Shown one piece after another: positions 8,057 through 14,842 of a DNA stretch of 40,163 nt; position 1 is the stretch's first letter; each line of letters begins with the position of its first letter. The position numbers and the translations under genes were made by a program. Source of the DNA: a virus; the IMG/VR virus record IMGVR_UViG_3300000595_000002, positions 1 through 40,163 of that record; one strand, written 5' to 3'. The notes beneath the pieces were generated by a model. It did not search any database. It was not told where the DNA came from and saw nothing but the letters and a program-made list of their open reading frames with translations.

Positions 8057-8207
8057 TGTCCTTGACGAGGCTGAATTAAGGCAGGAATTCCGTAGGCACT
8101 ATCAGGAAATCGGAATGGCGGGTTGTTTACAGATACTGTATGAGCTTCTGCGTTCTGGAGAGATTTTAGCTGACGTTATGTACGAGGAAATGAAGAATGA
8201 AAAATAA
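8043..8207 (+). CDS. Small helical hypothetical protein, 54 aa
   Basis: Starts inside the end of polA (ATG 8043) and overlaps the HNH-like gene start at 8197. It is acidic and helical, with an MAGCLQILYELLRSGEIL segment. The MAGCLQ motif also occurs near the end of the protein at 4656 (MAGCLQR), a small hint of shared origin. Function unknown. Confidence 0.5.
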   Translation: MQKINVLDEAELRQEFRRHYQEIGMAGCLQILYELLRSGEILADVMYEEMKNEK

Positions 8208-8508
8208 AAAGGAATTTAACCTGCTGGGGAAGATACGGTCTGCAATGCGTAATATTTGGCGCTATAGTCCTTCGCATAGAAACGCCATTAAGGCTGCTAA
8301 TCACGGCGGGGAATTCATGTGCCCTCATTGTGCTAAGAGCTGGCCTATTCAGCTCGCCACTCCAGACCACGAACCACCTTTAGGGTCGTTTACGCTGGAG
8401 ACGTTAGGGGACTGGACCAATAGGCTTTTTTACGGCCCTGTTACTGTGGTGTGTAAGCCTTGCCATTCTGCAATTACAAAGAAACAACGTAAGAGCAAAC
8501 TGATATGA
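8197..8508 (+). CDS. HNH-like nuclease-fold protein, 103 aa
   Basis: CPHC near residue 42, DHEPP near 57 and CKPCHSAITKKQ near 89 follow the order of an HNH nuclease: two zinc CxxC pairs, the Asp-His core and the final His. It lies in the replication operon directly after polA. It could be a homing-type nuclease or a structural zinc-finger relative. The catalytic His pair is present, so activity is possible but unproven. Confidence 0.6.
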   Translation: MKNKKEFNLLGKIRSAMRNIWRYSPSHRNAIKAANHGGEFMCPHCAKSWPIQLATPDHEPPLGSFTLETLGDWTNRLFYGPVTVVCKPCHSAITKKQRKSKLI

Positions 8509-8777
8509 AACTCCTGCTCTGCCCCGAATGTGCTGACGTCAGAAAGCTTGCTTACAACGCTGTGACTTATTGTGAATGCGGAAAGTCGTACGGAATGTAT
8601 AAGGACAATATTAATGCAGTTATTGGTGGTAAAGCAATACCGATTGCACTTGATAGTCATGAACTTGTTAAAGCCATTCAACATAAGCCGTGCAGAGCAT
8701 ACGATTCTAGAAATCAGTTCACAGGATGGGTTATTGCAATGCCTTGTCCATCCGTAAGGAAGATGAGACTAAAATGA
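8505..8777 (+). CDS. Conserved phage zinc-ribbon protein, 90 aa
   Basis: Begins MKLLLCPEC with a second pair CECG near residue 25, then GKSYGMYKDNINAVIGG and an AIPIAL segment. Short phage proteins starting MKLLLCPxC with a CxCG and a 'Y.DN..A...G.AIP' body are recurrent (recalled). Their role is unknown. ATGA overlaps at both ends place it firmly in the operon. Confidence 0.55.
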   Translation: MKLLLCPECADVRKLAYNAVTYCECGKSYGMYKDNINAVIGGKAIPIALDSHELVKAIQHKPCRAYDSRNQFTGWVIAMPCPSVRKMRLK

Positions 8778-9010
8778 ATCACTGTTTCTTAATGAACGCT
8801 GAAATGGCTGAGGAATTCTTTAAACGCTGTGTTGCTGCTAACGCAAACACGGAAGAGGAGAGAACAGCAATTCTCTTGGACGTGAAAAAGGAGAATAAGG
8901 CTGAATACATAGGAAGCACAGAATTGGGAAGGGCTACGCTGGCTAAGAAGCTAAATGCTGCTTACATTGGAAAGAAAGTGAAACCGTCTGTGAAGCCGGA
9001 GGGGAAATGA
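8774..9010 (+). CDS. Hypothetical protein, 78 aa
   Basis: The ATG overlaps the previous TGA. It is lysine- and alanine-rich and helical, with a basic C-terminus (KKVKPSVKPEGK) that could contact nucleic acid. The frame is open upstream to 8726, but those codons belong to the zinc-ribbon gene. No family recognised. Confidence 0.5.
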   Translation: MNHCFLMNAEMAEEFFKRCVAANANTEEERTAILLDVKKENKAEYIGSTELGRATLAKKLNAAYIGKKVKPSVKPEGK

Positions 9011-9768
9011 GCGTTCCTAAGTGTCTTGTTGTGGATATTGAAACTCTGCCTATGGAAGTGTGGGTGTGGGAGCTTGGTAAGCAGTACGTAGGGCTTGGAC
9101 AACTTAAAAAAGATTGGAGCATTGGGGCATGGTCGGCTAAATGGCTTGGGGATTCTCCAAGTAAGCAGGTGTATTACGACCAGCGTAATTCAAAAGACCC
9201 ATATAACGATAAAGCTATTTTAAAGCCTCTGTGGAAGCTGCTAGACGAAGCAAACATTGTCATTACGCAAAACGGGGAGAAGTTTGACGGACCTAAGCTT
9301 AACGCCAAGTTCATTCTACAGGGGACTAAACCCCCCAGCCCGTATACGCATTTGGACACATATAAAATTGCTCATAGGGTAGCTGCATTCACGTCTCATA
9401 GCCTTGAGTATTTAACGTCAAAGCTCTGTACGAAATACAGAAAGCTCAGTCACACGAACTATCTCGGTCTGTCTCTTTGGAAAGCCTGTTTACGTGGGGA
9501 TATGAAGGCGTGGGACGAGATGAAGAAATACAACATTCACGATGTTCTTTCAACGGAAGAACTTTACACGAAGCTTGAGGCTTGGGTGCCTACAACAATG
9601 CCTAGCCCATACGTCGACATTGTCGTAAAGCCTAAATGTACCTATTGTAGTTCCTACCGTATGAAGGCGAGTGGTGTAAGAGGAAAATACAGGCGCTACG
9701 TCTGTTGTGCCTGTGGAAGATGGCAGCAGCATTTAATCGAGAAACTTGATTTAAAGGAAGCGGCCTAA
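9007..9768 (+). CDS. RNase H-fold (DEDD-type) exonuclease with C-terminal zinc ribbon
   Basis: 253 residues. VVDIETLP (Asp10, Glu12), an NGEKFD segment near residue 96, HLDTYKIA and YNIHDV near residue 180 give the DEDD pattern of the YprB/RNase H-like exonuclease superfamily. A C-terminal zinc ribbon (CTYC near 214 and CCAC near 237) follows. Such proteins appear in phage replication regions, probably as 3'-5' nucleases. Because PolA has its own proofreading domain, this enzyme may have a separate substrate. Confidence 0.7.
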   Translation: MSVPKCLVVDIETLPMEVWVWELGKQYVGLGQLKKDWSIGAWSAKWLGDSPSKQVYYDQRNSKDPYNDKAILKPLWKLLDEANIVITQNGEKFDGPKLNAKFILQGTKPPSPYTHLDTYKIAHRVAAFTSHSLEYLTSKLCTKYRKLSHTNYLGLSLWKACLRGDMKAWDEMKKYNIHDVLSTEELYTKLEAWVPTTMPSPYVDIVVKPKCTYCSSYRMKASGVRGKYRRYVCCACGRWQQHLIEKLDLKEAA

Positions 9769-9887
9769 TGGAATGTAAACACTCATACGCTGACTTTGTT
9801 AGCTGCAAGGATGGAATTTCTACATGGCTCTGTAAAGCTTGCTCAGAGTTTTACGAGACCTATCATGACGTGGGGTGCGGGGGATAA
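9768..9887 (+). CDS. Cys-rich miniprotein, 39 aa
   Basis: The ATG shares a base with the upstream TAA. Cys3-x2-His5, Cys13, and CKAC at 22-25 could form a small zinc site. It ends in Gly-Cys-Gly-Gly. No family recognised. Confidence 0.45.
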   Translation: MECKHSYADFVSCKDGISTWLCKACSEFYETYHDVGCGG

Positions 9888-9892
9888 CGTCA

Positions 9893-10072
9893 ATGAACCC
9901 TCTGAATTGGACACCGGGGGAGTGGATGGATTTCTATATCTGTTTCATTCTGACGGTGGAATATTTCTTTGGACGTTCAGACATGGACATTAAGAATGAA
10001 GAAAAGAAGAAAGCCAAAATACGAAGAGAGAAATACAGGTTTGAATTCCTGACAATAGGGGAACATAAATGA
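9893..10072 (+). CDS. Small hypothetical protein, 59 aa
   Basis: ATG at 9893 with a gggggata stretch at the right distance; a GTG at 9875 is also in frame. A Trp/Phe-rich, partly hydrophobic N-terminal half (FYICFILTVEYFF) is followed by a Lys/Arg/Glu-rich helix. It may be membrane-associated. ATGA overlap with the next gene. Confidence 0.45.
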   Translation: MNPLNWTPGEWMDFYICFILTVEYFFGRSDMDIKNEEKKKAKIRREKYRFEFLTIGEHK

Positions 10073-10272
10073 CAATAAATATTATGTATGACAAAGAATT
10101 CGCTAAGAAGAGCCTTATTATTCTGGCTGTCTTAGCGTCTATCATTGGAGCCTATAAACTAGGGTTTAAACGCGGAATGACAGCTATGGCGAAGTATTTC
10201 ATTAGCCTACAGGAAGCTCCTAGAGGGAACAGCGACGGCGAAACGGGGAATGTAGGACATTTTGGGAATTAA
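10069..10272 (+). CDS. Small membrane protein, 67 aa
   Basis: The ATG overlaps the previous stop. One membrane helix (SLIILAVLASIIGAYKLGFK, residues about 15-34) is followed by a polar tail. The motif after the helix (YKLGFKRGM) is like that of the protein at 4656 (YKLGRSLE). It may be a holin-like or envelope protein, but no family is identified. Confidence 0.5.
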   Translation: MTINIMYDKEFAKKSLIILAVLASIIGAYKLGFKRGMTAMAKYFISLQEAPRGNSDGETGNVGHFGN

Positions 10273-10280
10273 AATAGGGC

Positions 10281-10309
10281 TTGACAAAGACCTGTATTAC
10301 GTGTATACT
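10281..10309 (+). promoter_or_regulatory. Near-consensus sigma70-type promoter
   Basis: TTGACA (10281-10286), a 17-base spacer, then TATACT (10304-10309). The predicted start site, about seven bases on, falls at or next to the ATG at 10316. The transcript for that gene would therefore be leaderless, or the promoter serves the genes further right. Confidence 0.65.
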
Positions 10310-10315
10310 GAGTCT

Positions 10316-10528
10316 ATGAACAAGCTGTTCCGACTACTAGAACTTTGTATCATTGTCGTTATTGTCAGCTATCTCGTCAAGGCAGAACGCAAAGCTGCTT
10401 TCCTAGAGGGACGAGAGATTGAGCGACAACAGTATTTAATGCCCGTAGAACAGTGTATGGACGAACAAGGGGCTTTCTACGGGAAAGATTTTGACAGTGT
10501 TAATAGACACGGTAAGTCGAATAAATAA
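10316..10528 (+). CDS. Small membrane protein, 70 aa
   Basis: ATG at 10316; a TTG at 10262 would add 18 residues and has a weak upstream agga. One membrane helix (LCIIVVIVSYLV) is followed by a charged region with AFLEGREIERQQ. A strong promoter lies immediately upstream of the ATG, so a leaderless start is possible. Function unknown. Confidence 0.5.
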   Translation: MNKLFRLLELCIIVVIVSYLVKAERKAAFLEGREIERQQYLMPVEQCMDEQGAFYGKDFDSVNRHGKSNK

Positions 10529-10652
10529 CGACACACTGTGACCCACACAAACATTATGGGCGGTCAGAGGCATACAAAATATGGAGGGTTGTTGCTTCCA
10601 TGACAAAAGTATCAACGTCTGATAGATTGTAATGAGAACGTAGGAGGGTTAA

Positions 10653-10937
10653 ACGAGTGCCAGCAATAGACCAACGAAAGCTAAAAGTCAGTTTACCGAC
10701 GACGATTTAGTGAAATTGAAGAAAGAACGTCTTTGGCACAACAACCTAGAAGTGCATGGGGATAAGATTGTGCAGTTAATCAAGAGGCTAGAGGCCGCAG
10801 AAACGATCATAGAAGAGTCCGGCGTGGCCGATGAAGAGTACCGCTTGGATTATAATGGAAACTGTCAAAACCATTTCGTTTCTGATCCTTGTCCTGTCCC
10901 TATTTGGAGAGAAATCTGTGGCAAAAAACTACGGTAG
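10653..10937 (+). CDS. Hypothetical protein, possible ACG start
   Basis: The frame is closed by TAA just before ACG at 10653. From there it reads an N-terminus like a normal protein (SASNRPTKAKSQFTDDDL), then a helical KKERLWHNNLEVHGDK segment and a Cys-containing end. The first ordinary start is GTG 10710, but that has no ribosome-binding site. An excellent AGGAGGG lies at 10642-10648, five to six bases before the ACG. GTG at 10657 fits the spacing but opens a different 17-codon frame. Either an ACG start, a changed ATG, or a sequencing slip explains this. Function unknown. Confidence 0.4.
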   Translation, partial: TSASNRPTKAKSQFTDDDLVKLKKERLWHNNLEVHGDKIVQLIKRLEAAETIIEESGVADEEYRLDYNGNCQNHFVSDPCPVPIWREICGKKLR

Positions 10938-10977
10938 CCTGAATGGCTACTTGCCCCGTTATACAGTCAAAACTTGA
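10855..10977 (+). CDS. Candidate small secreted or membrane peptide, 40 aa
   Basis: ATG at 10855 in the +1 frame over the end of the previous gene. The N-terminus has a short charged start and a hydrophobic run (ISFLILVLSLFG), then an Ala-Lys boundary and a Tyr-rich polar tail, like a small exported peptide. No good ribosome-binding site is visible. It is either a nested small gene or chance. Confidence 0.3.
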   Translation: METVKTISFLILVLSLFGEKSVAKNYGSLNGYLPRYTVKT

Positions 10978-11157
10978 CTTGTGTTGGCGTCGCTCTCGAC
11001 GGTGTATGGGCGATTCGTTGGCATTAGGCTGGAAGATTTTACTCGTGGGTGTTAGAAGGGAACCCGGTCCCGACGGTAAGGGCCTCTAGCTTACCCACGA
11101 GCTAATTTAGCCCTAGAAGCCGATCCAAGCAATTGAAGTCCTATTAGGAGACCGGAA
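10978..11157 (+). other. Gene-free stretch with hairpins
   Basis: About 180 bases without a convincing frame. It holds a perfect hairpin CGTCG-CTCT-CGACG (10988-11001) and the larger fold at 11042-11101 described separately. A good ribosome-binding site (taggag) for the next gene lies at its right end. Confidence 0.5.
11042..11101 (+). other. Candidate structured RNA or regulatory element
   Basis: A perfect 9-bp stem CTCGTGGGT / ACCCACGAG (11042-11050 and 11093-11101) closes a 42-base interior. The interior can form GGGA/TCCC (58-61 with 68-71) and TAAG/CTTA (77-80 with 90-93, alternatively GGTAAG/CTTACC, which competes with the outer stem). The element lies between genes, about 56 bases before the start at 11158. 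It is not a standard tRNA (too short, no T-arm). Function unknown. Confidence 0.4.
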
Positions 11158-11478
11158 ATGACTTTTAAAGTATCGATTTACAAAGAACCTTGGAATAATG
11201 GCCTGAGTATCCTGCTTTGGGAAGAACGCGATAGGCGCATCTTTGTGGCAAAGCCTATAGATTTGATGTTCTCCGAGGAAAAACGGGGGTATACAACTGA
11301 ACCCACGATACGCTTCGATCACTTCTCAGGTCCCGCTTGGCTAAAGGCTTTCGCAGAGGCTTTGGACCAAAATGGCGTGAAAACAGATAGCGACGCTAAG
11401 TTGCTAGGAACTATTTCGGCAAAAGATAAGCACCTTGAAGATTTGAGATATTTGTTGAAGTTGCCAAAAGTGATCTAG
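11158..11478 (+). CDS. Conserved phage hypothetical protein, 106 aa
   Basis: Good Shine-Dalgarno taggag upstream. A beta-rich N-terminal half is followed by AWLKAFAEALDQNGVKTDSD and HLEDLRYLL. Short phage proteins with 'LKAFAEALDxxGVKTDxDA...HLEDxR' are recurrent (recalled). Their function is not known to me. Confidence 0.55.
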   Translation: MTFKVSIYKEPWNNGLSILLWEERDRRIFVAKPIDLMFSEEKRGYTTEPTIRFDHFSGPAWLKAFAEALDQNGVKTDSDAKLLGTISAKDKHLEDLRYLLKLPKVI

Positions 11479-11528
11479 CTTGTCGGCGTGTTTTTCGACG
11501 GTGATCATTTAAGGCGGTTGGAGGACTG

Positions 11529-11633
11529 GTGGAAGATTCTAAAAGACCAAAAATATGGGGTCCAGGTAGGCGTTGCGAACAGTGCGGAAATCCAACGTGG
11601 GGATGTGATTGCCCTGAACAATTTGAGGAGTAG
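11529..11633 (+). CDS. Zinc-finger miniprotein, 34 aa
   Basis: GTG start with ggagga close upstream, stop TAG just before the next gene. It contains RRCEQCGNPTWGCDCPEQ, so C-x2-C...C-x-C. A longer overlapping frame (11488-11736) lacks family features and is taken as a shadow. Zinc binding is inferred. Confidence 0.4.
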   Translation: MEDSKRPKIWGPGRRCEQCGNPTWGCDCPEQFEE

Positions 11634-11638
11634 TTTGT

Positions 11639-12073
11639 ATGGCCCTAGAAGCTGCTCAGGAGGACCGTATGGATGCCGAGGCTGTAGCAGACAAGATGCT
11701 TGGAGGATTGTGCAACAGGGTTATCTCTCGGAATGAGTTAATAAAGGCCCTCCTCGCCGCTCGGGATGAGGGAGTAGATTTCGCAGCTCGTCAACACGCC
11801 AAACTTCGCCAAGAAACTTGGTTTATGGACGGATATAAAAAAGGTCAGATTGAGGGGTTGGAAGAATCTAAAAAACTCTGTGGAACATGTCTCTACGCTT
11901 GGACCGAGAAAGGGAATAAGCATAAGACTGACGGGCATTTATGCCCTCATTTACAGAGGGCTTTTGATAATGGGTTGGAAGAGGCGGCGAAGGTGTCGGA
12001 GTACAGTCAATACATAAACGAAGGATTAAGAATCGCCAATCTAATTCACGCCCTCAAGGGGAGGCAAGAATGA
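11639..12073 (+). CDS. Hypothetical protein, 144 aa
   Basis: ATG with gaggag 8-13 bases upstream. Helical and Glu/Lys/Ala-rich, with CGTC and CPH motifs near residues 83-104 that could bind a metal. It overlaps the next gene by four bases. No family recognised. Confidence 0.5.
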   Translation: MALEAAQEDRMDAEAVADKMLGGLCNRVISRNELIKALLAARDEGVDFAARQHAKLRQETWFMDGYKKGQIEGLEESKKLCGTCLYAWTEKGNKHKTDGHLCPHLQRAFDNGLEEAAKVSEYSQYINEGLRIANLIHALKGRQE

Positions 12074-12681
12074 GCGAATTTATGCACGACCAGAAATGCG
12101 AATGGAACGGCGAAGAACCCTCTGCCTGTGACTGTAAAGTTCGCATTCTCGAATACCGCCTAGCTGAGACAGAGCGTGTGCTGAACTTATACAAACAGGG
12201 CTTTAATGAGCACCTATGTACGTCCTGTGAAAACTGTTGTGGAGACATAAAGGAAAGACTGTCCAAGGAGAACGACGCCCTAAAAGCCAAGCTCACAAAG
12301 GTGGTGGAGGGGTTGGAAGATTTGCATCGCATAACGAAATGCTATTGCAAACGCGGTCTTGAGCCTATTGGCAGTGCTGGATATTGTACGTGGTGTGAAG
12401 CCAAACAAACCCTCGCCGCTCCTGAGCGGAGCGAAGACTTGGTGGAGGAGAAGATCAAAGAGTGTGTCTTGGCTTTCACTCAGAATAAATATAACTACGG
12501 TGTAGATATCAATCGAAGACTCCGCGAACTGGTGGAGCTCGTTAAAGCTAATTCAAAACACAACATCTATAATATAGCAACGGAGATTATGGCTGTGTGT
12601 GGTGTAGATAAGGGTGACAGTGCTAGAGAGGCAATAAGGAATGCTGTTGTATCACGGATTAAACTACTGGGGAACTTGTGA
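12070..12681 (+). CDS. Cys-rich coiled-coil hypothetical protein, 203 aa
   Basis: Starts in an ATGA overlap. CDCK near residue 21, CTSCENCC near 53, then a coiled-coil stretch with heptad-like KERLSKENDALKAKLTKV, and more Cys pairs (CYCK, CTWC near 98-115). The C-terminal third is helical. It lies directly upstream of the integrase and overlaps its GTG start. It might be an accessory factor for integration or a DNA-binding protein (inference from position only). Confidence 0.45.
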   Translation: MSEFMHDQKCEWNGEEPSACDCKVRILEYRLAETERVLNLYKQGFNEHLCTSCENCCGDIKERLSKENDALKAKLTKVVEGLEDLHRITKCYCKRGLEPIGSAGYCTWCEAKQTLAAPERSEDLVEEKIKECVLAFTQNKYNYGVDINRRLRELVELVKANSKHNIYNIATEIMAVCGVDKGDSAREAIRNAVVSRIKLLGNL

Positions 12682-13694
12682 GAAGGGTACAGGGACTTTA
12701 CAACAATCACGGCTATGTACAGATACGTATATGGCCACAAGGAAAGGCCGTAAACCCTGCTCCTTACGTAGAGAAGGGATTTGGTTGTTGGTGCGATAAT
12801 CACAAGGCCATAGCTGCCAAGCGCCTGCGCATTCTACGTGATGAAATAGATTCAGGTAAGTTCATTAAGAATCAGCAAATGCGTGTTATTACATTTGGCG
12901 AAGCTTGGGACATTTTCTTTAACAAGCAATATGTCAAGACCAATCGAAGTCCCGGCACTGTTAGGTGTGCTGTAACATTCGGGGCCATTTTTAAATCATT
13001 GTGGGGTAATGTGCCACTACATGAAATGACCCCTAAGCATATAAAGGAAGATTTGATAGATGACTCTACCGTAGGGACGGGGACCCTTCGTAATCGTCTA
13101 TTTTCATTAGGACAGATGTTTACGTGTCTGGATAATTGGGTAAAGACTAAGGAGATAGATTCTATTAAGCTTCCTGAATTTAATCCAGTGTCCCCAATCG
13201 AAAAACCATCTTATAAATTCGTAGGAAGAAAGCATTTAGAGCTAGGAGAACTTCAAAGACTGAAGGAATGGTGTCTTAAAAACGATCCTGACCTTTGGGT
13301 AGCAGCTTACGCGGCTATGACAACGCTTTTACGCCATGGTGACTTAAACAAGGCCGCTGACAATGAGAGTCTTTATGGAGTTGCCTCGAAAACAGGTAAG
13401 GTGTTTCTACTTCCCGGTTCCATTACGAAGGGTATACACATAAAGGGATTCAGTTATAGATGGAGTAAGGCGCGTAAGGCCTGTGGCATAGAGTGGTTCC
13501 ACTGGCACTGGCTGAGGGCTCAGGGCGGTAAGATTATGCGGCTCTTGGGTGTTCCTGAGACCACAGTACAAGAGATTTACCAGCATTCCACCGTGAGGCA
13601 GACCAGAGAGTACACGGGGGACGCTGAATGGGCTGCTCCAGCCATAGAAAAAGTACGTAATTATCTTGACAATATTATGAATGCAAAGTCGTGA
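12678..13694 (+). CDS. int: Tyrosine-type site-specific recombinase (phage integrase)
   Basis: 338 residues, GTG start overlapping the upstream stop. Catalytic set: Arg219 in LLRHGDL, a Lys near 238-241, His277-x-x-Arg280 in HWHWLR, His303 and Tyr312 in REYTG. An N-terminal arm-binding region and a core-binding region (about 70-165) precede the catalytic domain. It would integrate the genome through attP, which is expected in the repeat-rich gap immediately downstream. It marks the phage as temperate or recently so. Confidence 0.88.
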   Translation: MRRVQGLYNNHGYVQIRIWPQGKAVNPAPYVEKGFGCWCDNHKAIAAKRLRILRDEIDSGKFIKNQQMRVITFGEAWDIFFNKQYVKTNRSPGTVRCAVTFGAIFKSLWGNVPLHEMTPKHIKEDLIDDSTVGTGTLRNRLFSLGQMFTCLDNWVKTKEIDSIKLPEFNPVSPIEKPSYKFVGRKHLELGELQRLKEWCLKNDPDLWVAAYAAMTTLLRHGDLNKAADNESLYGVASKTGKVFLLPGSITKGIHIKGFSYRWSKARKACGIEWFHWHWLRAQGGKIMRLLGVPETTVQEIYQHSTVRQTREYTGDAEWAAPAIEKVRNYLDNIMNAKS

Positions 13695-13772
13695 TCCAGT
13701 GTGTAATTTGGTGTGTAATTTAGGGGTGTCTCGACGGTAGTTATGCATTTTACGTTAATCAGGATTAAAAAT

Positions 13773-13824
13773 AAAGGCCTTGACAACTATTCGTCAAATA
13801 TGCAGTTTCGAGGGAGCCTTTTTT
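13773..13824 (+). terminator. Possible intrinsic terminator after integrase
   Basis: AAAGGC (13773-13778) can pair with GCCTTT (13816-13821), enclosing a TTGAC/GTCAA hairpin and followed by a run of six T. The large loop makes it weak. It may instead be part of attP. Confidence 0.3.
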
Positions 13825-13912
13825 CGTTACATCGTGTAACGGAGTAAACCAGTCAGATTTCTCAGTTTTACCATTCTTGGTGTGTATTTTAGTGTGTGTA
13901 GATTTGGACAAT

Positions 13913-13935
13913 AAAAAAGGCCCCTTTCAAGGCCC
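13913..13935 (-). terminator. Intrinsic terminator of the leftward late operon
   Basis: On the minus strand, GGCCTT-GAAA-GGGGCC (six pairs including two G-U, GAAA loop) is followed by TTTTTT. It lies about 75 bases beyond the last late gene (stop at 14008), exactly where leftward transcription should stop before meeting the integrase transcript. Confidence 0.7.
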
Positions 13936-14007
13936 ATTACTTTACGTATTTCTTTACGTATACTTTACTATAAACCGTCAACTATAAACGTTACATTTAA
14001 TGTAACC

Positions 14008-14406
14008 TTATTGTATTGTTATTGTAATCCCTTCCTTACGCCTTCTCCACATTTGAATAATCAGCTTTGCTAAGGCCCGACGGCTTTTATATACTGCGTC
14101 AGGGCCTTTTTCTTGCCCTACCAGAATGCAGCCTAACGTGTCTTTGGAGGAATTACCAGCATGAATAAGCACACCGTCAAAGCCGGGAACATTGAGAAGG
14201 CGGGGACAGATACGGGGACCATGGGGCCTAGAAAAATGAGGAGACGTCGTAAGCACAACCTCATACGTTCCGGCAGGAATGGCGACGTGTGGCTTCTGAC
14301 CAACAAGGGGATTTTCCAAGCTGAACAGCTCGCTGACACCATCTATAGACAACTCCCCCAGCGTGGAAGAGCTAGTAAAAGTCTGTCGTTCAAGTAGTAG
14401 CTTCAT
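14008..14406 (-). CDS. DUF5675-like lysis or peptidoglycan enzyme candidate
   Basis: 132 residues. Starts MKLLLER, followed by GELSIDG, SLENP, IPAGTYEV, and VLIHAGNSSKDTLGCILVG, the signature of DUF5675. The His and Cys in the last motif resemble the L,D-transpeptidase/carboxypeptidase active-site pattern (HxGN...GCI), and members of this group have been annotated as cell-wall enzymes in some phages (recalled). It is the last gene of the late operon, next to a holin-like protein, which fits lysis. Confidence 0.65.
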   Translation of the reverse strand: MKLLLERQTFTSSSTLGELSIDGVSELFSLENPLVGQKPHVAIPAGTYEVVLTTSPHFSRPHGPRICPRLLNVPGFDGVLIHAGNSSKDTLGCILVGQEKGPDAVYKSRRALAKLIIQMWRRRKEGITITIQ

Positions 14407-14618
14407 TTAATCTTAGGTGGTATTTTCCCGTGTATTTCTTCATAGCAGGAATTGAAATGTGTCATTGAGCCTTGGTATTCCTGAATGTCGAAGTTATGAC
14501 GACAGGGAGCATAGGCACACCTATCTATAGTCCAACGCTTCCCGTTCTTTTGATCGTAAAATGTTTCGTGTGTATGTCTAAGACAATAAGGGCACTGAAC
14601 ACCGCTGTAAGTACGCAT
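14403..14618 (-). CDS. Zinc-finger protein, 71 aa
   Basis: CPYC at residues 9-12 and a CAYAPCRH cluster near 34-40 form a zinc-site pattern reminiscent of the Ogr/Delta-type late activators, though too diverged to assign. It overlaps the DUF5675 gene by four bases. Role in lysis or late regulation unknown. Confidence 0.45.
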   Translation of the reverse strand: MRTYSGVQCPYCLRHTHETFYDQKNGKRWTIDRCAYAPCRHNFDIQEYQGSMTHFNSCYEEIHGKIPPKIK

Positions 14619-14623
14619 TAGAG

Positions 14624-14842
14624 CTACTCCCCATCGTTCCCACCTTTTTGTACCAATAACGCTTTTATATCGTGGACGTCTTGAGCTAGGCTTATAAGAG
14701 CCGTCTCAAGGCGTGTAAGTCGTGTGTTTGTAGACCATGCGAAGCTTACGGTGGACGTAATTACAAGCAACACAATGGCAGACAAGAAATGTGTGCTGAA
14801 ATCGGAGATTAGCTTTGTTTTAATCTGTTTGATTTTTTTCAT
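14624..14842 (-). CDS. Holin-like membrane protein, 72 aa
   Basis: Start placed at the internal ATG (14842), which forms an ATGA overlap with the preceding small gene; the frame extends to 14866. A basic N-terminus is followed by a membrane helix (FLSAIVLLVITSTVSFAW) and a coiled-coil-like LTRLETALISLAQDVHDI. One helix plus an amphipathic coil resembles XhlA-like or spanin-like lysis proteins. Its position before the cell-wall enzyme supports holin or spanin function (inference). Confidence 0.5.
   Translation of the reverse strand: MKKIKQIKTKLISDFSTHFLSAIVLLVITSTVSFAWSTNTRLTRLETALISLAQDVHDIKALLVQKGGNDGE

Larger units (their letters stand above)
13699..14006. other. Candidate attP region with tandem repeats and dyads
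   Basis: A gene-free gap after the integrase. It contains two pairs of 12-bp-period GTGTGTA repeats (13699-13721 and 13880-13903), a tandem CTTTACGTA pair with 12-bp period (13940-13963), ACTATAAAC twice, a TTGAC/GTCAA inverted repeat (13780-13797), and two GTTACA dyads (13825-13841 and 13990-14006). This layout fits integrase arm sites round a core. The core itself could not be identified. Confidence 0.55.

Noticed and set aside
11042-11101. Possible tRNA
   Set aside because: Only 60 bases between the acceptor-like stem ends, no T-arm motif and no CCA-adjacent pattern.
11488-11736. 82-codon plus-strand frame
   Set aside because: It overlaps a Cys-motif frame (11529-11633) and the well-supported gene at 11639, and has no recognisable features.
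13780-13808. TTGACA promoter in the attP gap
   Set aside because: The -35 is perfect but no matching -10 lies 16-18 bases on; the TTGAC is part of an inverted repeat.
14161-14397. 78-codon plus-strand frame opposite the DUF5675-like gene
   Set aside because: Antisense shadow of a gene with a clear family motif; no ribosome-binding site.
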